From the NCBI GenBank assembly GCA_036346275.1, contig CM070723.1:992001-1056000 (forward strand): a stretch of DNA of 64,000 nucleotides, read 5' to 3'. Made by a program: the position numbers and the translations under genes. Positions 57,380-64,000 of the stretch are shown piece after piece. Position 1 is the stretch's first letter. Every line of letters starts with the position of its first letter. The notes under the pieces are model-generated. The model was not told where the DNA came from. It worked only from the letters and a program-made list of their open reading frames with translations, and did no database searches. Source of the stretch: Otatea glauca. Lineage: Eukaryota; Streptophyta; Magnoliopsida; Poales; Poaceae.

Positions 57380-57894
57380 CTGCAACAGGATAAATAATTT
57401 GTAACTTTCATCTGTCTCTGAAATCTGGATAGTTCCATGGAACCACAGTTTATTAAAGAAACATGTGGGATGTAATTACAGTGAAATGGTATAGTATCAA
57501 ATCATGTCTACCGCCGTAAGAACTCCCAGTATCGGGAGTGCAGAGCCGGCCTAAGGTTACTATCGTCGGGTGAGTCAGTGCTGGCACCCGCTAGCGCTGT
57601 TGCGAGGGCAACAACAAGGTCGGCCAATATGGCGACACTGGCTGCCATTAGTGGCCTCCCTGTCATTTCTGGCAAAGGTGGCCAACTTTTAAAAAATAGC
57701 CTATACAGTATTTTACTTTTAGAACCATCGAGTATATTGGTGTGAGCAGTGACCAGAACAGCTGGTCAGCCACTATGGACAATCCTACCTTTGAGGGATG
57801 TAAGCAGGTCCACACTATATAAATGATGTGAATAAATTATTAAAAAAGCAATTAGGGTTTGAGCACCACACCTGTACCATCGTTAGATGACGTC

Positions 57895-58293
57895 TCAGAT
57901 TTGTAGTTCAGATGATTTCAGAAGCTCGTCCCGGAAATTTCATGCAACAATTGTTCTATTTCGGAACGTCAAAAAGAGTTTGTTCTCATACAGAAAAATG
58001 AAAGCTGATGGGGTCATGAACTTGTTAACACTAACTTCAATCAGTTCAGAATTCCGTACCTTTAGAAAGATAAGGAAACTATTATGCCTACAAGAAGCAA
58101 AGACTATGTAAACAAATAGGCTATAGCTCATGAACTGCCATACACTAAGTATTTGAAGGTTCTCATCTTCTTGCTTGATAAGGAGCTTTTCACTGAACTG
58201 CTCGATTAATTTATCAATTCTGTCACCATGGTACAATAAGTGCCTGAAGGATTTCAATGGCTTTCCATCTTCAATAGATATAATATATTCAAA
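57895..58293 (-). pseudogene. Captured exons, probable WD40-like protein
   Basis: Two minus-strand exon-like pieces: 58293 to about 58162 (FEYIISIEDGKPLKSFRHLL, YHGDRIDKLIEQFSEKLL, IKQEDENLQ) and 58060 to about 57895 (VRNSELIEVSVNKFMTPSAF, IFLYENKLFLTFRNRTIVA). A stop then stands where a Trp codon is expected before NFRDELL. The text recalls a conserved plant WD40/transducin-like protein. The identity is tentative; the coding nature and the nonsense change are visible directly. Confidence 0.45.
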
Positions 58294-58444
58294 GGAACAT
58301 AAGTCGGCATTCTATCATAAATGAAGAGCATGATTCGTGGGCTGCAAACAGGAATAAGAATTCACAATTTCTTGCAGCCTTGGTTGAAATGCGAGAAAGA
58401 AAAATATGTAACAAGTTGCAAACCTAATCTTTATCTCTTGCACA

Positions 58445-58579
58445 TTGGTATCCGATATTGAATATAGAAAGGAGCAATTCTTCAAGTCAAAGGCCTTAGA
58501 GATACTACAAATAAAAGTTGACCATTATATCAATAATGCTGTGAAGGACAACATGCAGCGGGATGAACTATCTAGAAAG
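58445..58579 (+). pseudogene. Unrecognised exon-like fragment, plus strand
   Basis: The plus strand reads VSDIEYRKEQFFKSKALEIL, QIKVDHYINNAVKDNMQRDE and LSRK, then AAAG|GTATAC, a good donor. It is helix-prone and charged. The upstream acceptor is unclear. Opposite in orientation to the other captured exons in the Helitron. Confidence 0.35.
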
Positions 58580-59698
58580 GTATACCCATCTTGTGCCAAG
58601 CGCGTATTTTTCCATTTACATCATCAAACTCCACAAAGTCAGGCTACTCCAGAGATTCTGTTTTGAAAAGCGGTAACCATCACCCAAGTGATTCCTCCGT
58701 ATATACCCGGCAGAACATGTAAATATGACAAATTGACAACTATATTAGTTGAGACGAAGAACATCAGTAAGTTGCAGCATTAATGAAAATAGCAGTGCCG
58801 TCCTCAAAACCAAGTAAAAACGCAGCAGCATAACTCACACATAGGACAAATCATAGATAGCAACTAAATATACATAGGAAACACTAAGCAGTCATAAGAG
58901 TGCCTCTTGACAACTCACAAACAAAGCATTATGCAGAAAATAGGGAAATTTCTTGTAGCATATGTTCATATACTCATTGGGGCTGCTCTGCACTTCAATG
59001 TGCTAAAATGGTCTGCTGCATAAACTTCAATGTGCATTATTTGGTTTAAGCGTCAATACTGTTTCAGATTAATACACTAATCATGATTGTTTGGATTGTG
59101 TTCTGTTAACTAATACACCATCAATGATCATACTGAACTTCTGCATCAGCTACATTCCTACAGCTTCAAGGTGTATTACTCAAATCAGTAATGCAAGGAG
59201 GATGACAAGGAACTAACAGTTTCCGACGATTCTCCAAAGATCTTTCCCGAACACCCCACAGAGTTGCTCATATGATGAGACACGGCATCTCTTCAGCATC
59301 GACGCCCTCACCGTCTGCACGTACTCATCCGGCACAACATACTCCTAGAAACAGATAAACACTCAGTTTCATACAGCAAGCAAAATTAGGCCATCTCACA
59401 AGAAAATCCATCAATGAGCACAGCGAGATGGTACGTAATCACGTCACTGGAGTCGATAAAGGGGGCCAATTTCCGTATCAGTTGCACAATGTGCTGACCG
59501 AGCTTGATACATCTGCAGATGTCATCGTTGCGAAAGCAGAGCTCCTGAAGGCGGTTGGCAGAGTGGAGGCGGGCGTCGTGCCTACCGCTGAGCCACACGG
59601 GAGTGTCCGGCTTGAGGCCCCAGAGGAAGTACTGGTAGCCGAGCGTGATGGTGGCAGCGGCGACGGAGTCTCGGAGGAGGCGTGGGGGCAGGTGTGTG

Positions 59699-59920
59699 CA
59701 GATCTCGAGGACAGCGAAGGGGTCATCGAAGGAGGCGATGTCGGCCGCGCCGGCGAACGGCCGCGGCAAGAATTGGATGGGCTCGGAGCACGACCGTGGC
59801 AGGGATTGGATGGGGCAGCAGGCGCGCGCAGATCTCGAGGGCCATGAAGGGGTCGGAGGAGGAGGCGATGGCGGCCTCGCCGGTGCACGGTCGTGGCAAG
59901 AATCGGATGGGCTCGAAGCA
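59699..59920. repeat. ~129-bp tandem duplication in captured exon
   Basis: The block GCAGATCTCGAGG...GAAGGGGTC...GGAGGCGATG at 59699 recurs at 59827 with a few substitutions. It duplicates the DPFxxLEIC-coding text of the kinase fragment. Confidence 0.8.
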
Positions 59921-59975
59921 CGGGCATGGCAAGAATCGGATGGGCTCGAAGCACGGGCATGGCAAGAATCGGATG
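59893..59975. repeat. 33-bp repeat, about 2.5 copies
   Basis: GGCAAGAATCGGATGGGCTC followed by GAAGCACGGGCAT is repeated in tandem (11 codons on the minus strand, PSDSCHARASS). Older, diverged copies lie near 59766 and 59807. Confidence 0.85.
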
Positions 59976-59984
59976 GGGCAGCAA

Positions 59985-60235
59985 GCCTGGAGAGGCTCGC
60001 TAGCGGAGCAGGTGAGGAGCGGGCACCGGGCGGCTTATGCGGGCGGAGGGGAAGGCACGGGAGGGAGAGATGCAAACGCCGCCTAAGAAACTGCGCTCGT
60101 CAGGACTCAACCCCGGCGAGGCGCGCTAGCGGAGGAGGTGCGGAGCGGTCGCCGGCAATGTATGCGGGCGGAGGGAAAGGGATGGGAGCGAGAGGCGTGA
60201 CCGCAGCCAAAAAAAAGCGGTCGTCAGGAGTCGAT
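59985..60235. repeat. ~125-bp direct duplication
   Basis: GGCTCGCTAGCGGAGCAGGT at about 59992 and GGCGCGCTAGCGGAGGAGGT at about 60119 start two diverged copies that each pass through TATGCGGGCGGAGGG and end near GTCGTCAGGA[C/G]TC. Confidence 0.75.
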
Positions 60236-60285
60236 CGCACAACCTCTCGATGCGAAGCAAGCGCTCTTACCAGGCGCGCTACGAC
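60220..60285 (-). tRNA. Degenerate tRNA-Ala-like sequence
   Basis: Read on the minus strand: GTCGTAG start pairing with a CTGACGAC end, a D-arm-like CCTGGTAAGAGCGC, and CTTGCTTCGCATCGAG as an anticodon arm with CGC (Ala) but one base short. The T-arm is poor. At 66 nt it is short. A tRNA-derived relic or SINE head is more likely than a working gene. Confidence 0.3.
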
Positions 60286-62440
60286 GTCTTAGGGCTAATT
60301 TACCTAGACAAAATACTTGAGGTAGGCAAGCGCGTGAGCCACGCGGGCGACGTGGCTCGACGCCGAGCCAGCCGTACGCACGGGCGAACATTTTTCTGTT
60401 GACGTGTGCGACGCGGCGAGGCGAGGCGCGGCCACGACGCCCGCGAGCCGACGTGGAATGCGTGAGCGTCGGCGAAATCTTCCAGGTTTATTATCTGTAT
60501 TATTCCACCAAAGCCTTACCCTACCTGTCATTTTTCATTTCCCATACAAAATCAATTCAACCAAAATATCATAATGAGCTTGCTGTCGTCATTAACACAG
60601 GAATTTTCCTTAGGAAAATAAATCGGAATTTTGAGAAATAGCCAGAATAGTGTTTAGCTTGTTTTAATCTTTCGATGGCCCGGACTTTTCCATTCAAACT
60701 CCAATTGGACCCGTATTTCTTCCTAAAAATTTGTAAAAATCTATATTTCCTATTTATGGTGTTTTTTTATTTATTGGATTTTATTTGAATTTTGCGCTTT
60801 TTGCAACGTATAGATTACATAGATCCGGACGAGTTTGCGACCACCGACTCAGAGCATTTTCCCTACAATCAAGGCAACTTACACATCCTTGACCATGTTG
60901 ATCCCAGAATTTTAAATTATATTTTGATTTAAATTATTGCATCTATAATTTTTATCAGTGTAAATTAAACCCAGATTTAAATGCTTAGTTACTTTTAATT
61001 GTTATGACCCCATTTGACTTTGATGATCTATATATTGTCATCTTAAGAAAAATCTCACTAGTTTGTACATTAATATAGTATTGACTAGTACTATATAGCA
61101 ATTAGCTTAGACAAGCTTATACCTGAATTAGGATCTTTTTGGAATTTGTGCCAATTAAAGATGCTTTTGTGATAAAGGTTATTCCTTGGTATTGGTGTGC
61201 CGTGGAATGATATGAAAATTGATATGGTTTAAAATAAAAAATATGTGGATTTAGACTGAGCGAGAATGGTTGACCGGTGGTCTTTGGGTTTGTTGAAAAA
61301 CTCTTCTAGTCAATTAAGGACCGGTCTGTGAGCTACTGAATGTAAAGCGCAACCATGCTTCCACAGGTCTGGTATGGGACAGATCTGTCTGTCCATTTTG
61401 CAACATTCCATATTTAGTTATGCCATTCAGTTGAATATGGGGATAGTTAGTCTGCCACACAACGTAAGAGGGGGTTTCTGACTAGGATGGTTAGCCCTTT
61501 TTCAGTGGTGAAACCTTAGCGAGTGCAGCTATATGGAATGAAGTTTAATAGGGGCCTTGTCGTGATTTTCTCTACCAACACACCAAGGGAAGTGTGTATT
61601 TAGGCAAAAAGAGATAATCATCATGTCTTGTGGGTAAAGTTGTACATTCTCTACAGAGTTAAAGCTAATCGATTAGCCGAACCCGCGGTCATGGGCATGC
61701 TGAGCAAGTCTTTCACAGATTAGATATTAATGTTTCAAAAATGGTTCAGAAAAGTGGTTTATAAGTGGAGAGAGTCCATATGGAGAAATTTGGGATGAAA
61801 CTCCGAGTTGGAGTCCGTGTTGAAAATTGGATTATAACTTGAAAATTACTTATTGTATTTGAGATATTGCTTTATGCTCAATTAACCATATTATGCCTTC
61901 TTTTGTGACCATTCATCAGTACTGTATTTACTGTGTGACTTGCGAGTACTTTTATACTCACTCTTGCTTACTCTATCTTTTTAGAGGAGTATTTCTACGA
62001 CGGTGAGGACTAAGATAACTAGACTGCTGCCCCAGTTTATTGCCTATGGCGAATCTATTGGGTTTATTCTTCTTTCGCTGTAATATTTTATTTGGCATGT
62101 GTGCCATATTTTATTGTAAACTCTGATTATTAATAAAGTGCGTTGGATGTGTTATGTTATCATCTTTCCTGTGTGTTCTAGCTTTTCCTAGACTGGCACA
62201 TAATACACAGAGGATTTCAAAAATATTTTTTCGGGGTCCGAGAGGTAGGTAGGTTTGCTTTTCTAGGAGAGGACTCGCCTATGGCCTATGCATGTCGACT
62301 TGTTGCGATCTCAAATTCTCAATCGGAAACGTGTCCATCTCACAACATAGAGGTATCAGGATTTTTTTTTAAATAATACTATTTTTATTCTATTTTACAA
62401 AAATAATATGCCGAAATTTTTTTTACAAAACTACCCAGTT

Positions 62441-62621
62441 GTCGCCATTTCAAATGGCGACAGACGACTGTCGCCGCCGTTTGGATAGGGACAGACTCTG
62501 CATCGCCATTTCAAATGGCGACAGAGAGCAACGTCACCTCATCGCCTATTTAAATAGCGACGGCACATCTGTCGCCATTTCAAGCGGCGACAGAGAGTCT
62601 GTCGCCATTTGAAATGGCGAC
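62441..62621. repeat. Array of five palindromes around TCGCCATTT
   Basis: GTCGCCATTTCAAATGGCGAC-type palindromes at 62441-62461, 62502-62521, 62541-62560 (TCGCCTATTTAAATAGCGA), 62571-62591 (imperfect) and 62601-62621, set close together just upstream of a TATA box. Confidence 0.93.
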
Positions 62622-62630
62622 GGACAACGC

Positions 62631-62640
62631 TTATATAAAG
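62631..62640 (+). promoter_or_regulatory. TATA box after the palindrome array
   Basis: CTTATATAAAGC followed about 55 nt later by a long GAGAAGG-type purine leader; a plausible plus-strand promoter. Confidence 0.55.
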
Positions 62641-62692
62641 CACGCGTGCCCCCTCACTCGTGCCGACCAGCGCGAGAGAAAAAAACAGAAAA

Positions 62693-62816
62693 AAGAGGAG
62701 AAGGAGAAGGAGAAGGAGAAGGAGAAGAAGGGAGAGGGAGAGGGAGAGGGAGAGGGAGAGGGAGAGGGAGAAGGAGGAGGAGGAGGAGAAAGGGAGAGGG
62801 AGAAGGAGAGGACTTG
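62693..62816 (+). repeat. GAGAAGG/GAGGGA purine tract
   Basis: About 120 nt with almost only G and A. Lysine/glutamate or arginine-rich frames here are artefacts of the repeat. Position fits a 5' leader of the promoter at 62631. Confidence 0.9.
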
Positions 62817-63484
62817 AAGATCTGCATTTAAATCGGTACTAATTTTTTAAGTATTTAAATGTTGAATATGTAATATAGTAATCAGATTAAATAGAGTAAT
62901 AATAGTTATTTAGGTAGATGACTTAGTTAGGAATGAGAACCTGATGCAAGTTGTTTAGCTAGTTGACTTAGTTAGAAATTTATATTTATTTCGGTAAGAA
63001 TAGATGTTTAGTTAGATGAATTAGTCAGGAATTTATAGTTATGTCGGTATGGACAGATGTTTAGTTATGCGACTTAGTAATTAATTTTCGATGTAGGGAT
63101 GACCTAGAGGTAGGGATTAAAATTTTGATTGTAATAATAGTTTTTGATTAGAGATCATGGATAAATTTTAAATGACTGGAAATGTAGAATCCAAATTCGG
63201 TTATTTGTGTCTTGAGAATTCGGAGATGTCATGTAGAGTTGGGTGGCTAAAATTGTCGGGACGAAATATAACTCAATCAGAGAGGTTCATGACACATTAG
63301 TTTAGTTATGTTCTCATAGAAATTTGAAAATGATCACGAAATCTGAAGAATTTGTAAGAATTGAAATATTGCAAGCTATCTTGATTAAAAATTTGTGATC
63401 ATTATTAGTCGTACAATGTAGAGTTAAATTGTGCAAATGTTAAGAATTCGATGAATTTGCATGATAGGTATGGATGATAGAGTG

Positions 63485-63841
63485 CAATTTAAAATATATT
63501 ATGGAGAAGGAGTTCCGCACATGGGTGTTGAAGGGGTAGATCTAAGTCATTTCGCAAGTGTAGAGGCTAGCTTTGTCACTTGCAGGGAGCGTTCATGGGC
63601 TACGGTTATGTGATGGTTGTACCATATGTTCTCTTTGGACCGTGAATTGCATGATCTGAAGTTACATGGAGTAGTTTGCCGAAGAATAGATTGCACGTAC
63701 TGGGAGTTAATGGAAATGAGAGGGCGAAATCTTGGAGTTAAATGCGTAAGAATTGCAATTGAGAAAGGATGGCCATTAGTGTTATTGGCACAAGCATTTG
63801 AGAAAGTCAATACCGGGCATGTGGCGACAAGAGGTTGTTGA
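63485..63841 (+). pseudogene. Unrecognised broken open frames
   Basis: An ATG at about 63502 opens EKEFRTWVLKG before a stop; a second frame at 63617-63841 reads LYHMFSLDRELHDLKLHGVV, CRRIDCTYWELMEMRGRNLG and IEKGWPLVLLAQAFEKVNTG, then stop. The text looks protein-like, but I do not recognise it; a decayed transposase N-terminus is possible given the context. It may continue beyond the window. Confidence 0.3.
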
Positions 63842-64000
63842 TGAAGAACCGGAGGAAGTTGGGGAGAGCGGTAGAAGTAGAGAAGGCTTAGTAGAGCGGG
63901 ATGTAGGTTGGTCGATCTGAAGTGCAAGGTGGGAGAGCGATGTTGCAGCGGAGAGGTTCAAAAGCAATGGGCATGGCGGGCGAGGCGAAAACATTGAGTC

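Larger units (their letters stand above)
59218..60075 (-). pseudogene. Captured N-terminal part of an ABC1-type (aarF/ADCK) kinase
   Basis: Minus-strand exon 1 ends with LPPRLLRDSVAAATITLGYQ, YFLWGLKPDTPVWLSGRHDA, RLHSANRLQELCFRN and IKLGQHIVQL. Exon 2 (59344-59218, TTTCTAG acceptor) gives EYVVPDEYVQTVRASMLKRC and RVSSYEQLCGVFGKDL. This is the conserved KxGQ-containing start of plant ABC1 (aarF-domain) atypical kinases. Decay signs: the donor after QHIVQL reads CTG|AT instead of GT; a one-base insertion near 59236-59238 shifts exon 2 after GKDL; the rest of the kinase is absent. The 5' part carries an internal ~129-bp duplication and three 33-bp repeats. Confidence 0.72.
56276..60675 (-). mobile_element. 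Non-autonomous gene-capturing Helitron
   Basis: Read on the minus strand, the 3' end (at 56276) is the hairpin ACGCGGCG-TGC-CGCCGCGT followed by TTCCGCAT and CTAG, then host T: the standard Helitron terminus. The 5' end is inferred at 60675 (A|TCGAAAG), because joining 56275 to 60676 restores alignment with the related LTR at 42334 and gives the required A|T target. No Rep/helicase text is present. The cargo is a mosaic of exons from unrelated genes (ABC1-type kinase, WD40-like, ArfGAP BAR, and one unknown on the opposite strand) with intron-like spacers. The 3' end is well supported; the 5' end is less so. Confidence 0.62.
55052..62243 (+). mobile_element. Second long LTR, split by a Helitron
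   Basis: It starts TGTCAGACCC; the candidate end GGGTCCGAGA matches the expected inverse at 8 of 10 bases. A TATA-like CTATAAATTA is at about 55751. After removing the Helitron (56276-60675) the remaining 2.8 kb is colinear in parts with the solo LTR at 42334: AATGCATT...ACTTTT around the Helitron site, GATCCCAG near 60900, CTTGTGGGTAAAG and AATCGATTAGCCG near 61630-61680, and GCGAGTACTTTTATACTCAC near 61950. The flanks do not form a clean target duplication, so the exact borders are uncertain. Confidence 0.5.
62355..64000. mobile_element. Possible left part of another transposon, cut by window end
   Basis: T-rich start, then TTACAAAACTACCCAGT, a palindrome array (62441-62621), a TATA box, a purine-rich leader and weak open frames. 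The order T-run, then palindromic modules, resembles the ends of the MULE at 48676. The right end and target duplication lie outside the window, so this is a suggestion only. Confidence 0.3.

Noticed and set aside
60801..60815. Alternative Helitron 5' end A|TCTATACG at 60814
   Set aside because: It has a plausible Helitron start, but DNA at 60676-60800 resembles the related LTR, so the border at 60675 fits better. It is not excluded.
62614..62842. Lys/Glu- and Arg-rich open frames
   Set aside because: Translation of the GAGAAGG purine tract in three phases; low complexity.

Overview
This window looks like plant nuclear DNA from a grass (Poaceae). The evidence is intron-containing plant genes (a NAC transcription factor and an OSR40-type Euonymus-lectin protein), dense nested transposons of grass type (copia elements, Mutator-like elements, Stowaway-like MITEs, a gene-capturing Helitron), and long (TA)n runs. 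No genus can be fixed from the sequence. All family names come from reading the sequence and from memory; no search was run.

Layout. 1-2.6 kb: intergenic, a (TA)55 run, then three consecutive copies of a foldback MITE. 2.6-5.2 kb: a non-autonomous transposon with imperfect ends and a 27-bp tandem repeat. 6.1-7.3 kb (minus): an intact three-exon NAC gene of 327 codons, the best gene here. 10.0-16.75 kb: a complete but decayed Ty1/copia element, reversed, with a perfect TTTAC target duplication and a very GC-rich leader. 16.9-37.9 kb: a large Mutator-like element (MULE) with long inverted ends. It carries three minus-strand units: a decayed mudrA-like transposase that runs into a plant-mobile-domain-like segment, a two-exon GRF-type zinc-finger/membrane-anchor gene, and an unrecognised gene. 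Its ~290-bp tandem array is interrupted at 24.2-35.6 kb by an 11.4-kb copia-type retrotransposon with 2.6-kb LTRs that encodes gag only. 38-42 kb: mostly intergenic, one MITE and two possible exons. 42.3-47.4 kb: a 5.1-kb solo LTR with an exact TTATC duplication. 48.7-50.0 kb: a 1.3-kb non-autonomous MULE with a 10-bp target duplication. 51.1-52.0 kb (minus): an OSR40/EUL lectin gene with a GC-AG intron; a last-exon-only relic lies 2 kb upstream at 54.0-54.3 kb. 55.05-62.24 kb: a second long LTR related to the solo LTR, split by a ~4.4-kb Helitron carrying pieces of at least three unrelated host genes (ABC1-type kinase, probable WD40-like protein, ArfGAP BAR-domain protein). 62.4-64 kb: an array of palindromes ahead of a TATA box, possibly the left part of another transposon.

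Only the NAC and lectin genes look like intact host genes. Most of the rest is nested mobile DNA. The parts most worth following up are the MULE (extra genes sharing a duplicated promoter-like segment), the gag-only retrotransposon, and the gene-capturing Helitron.
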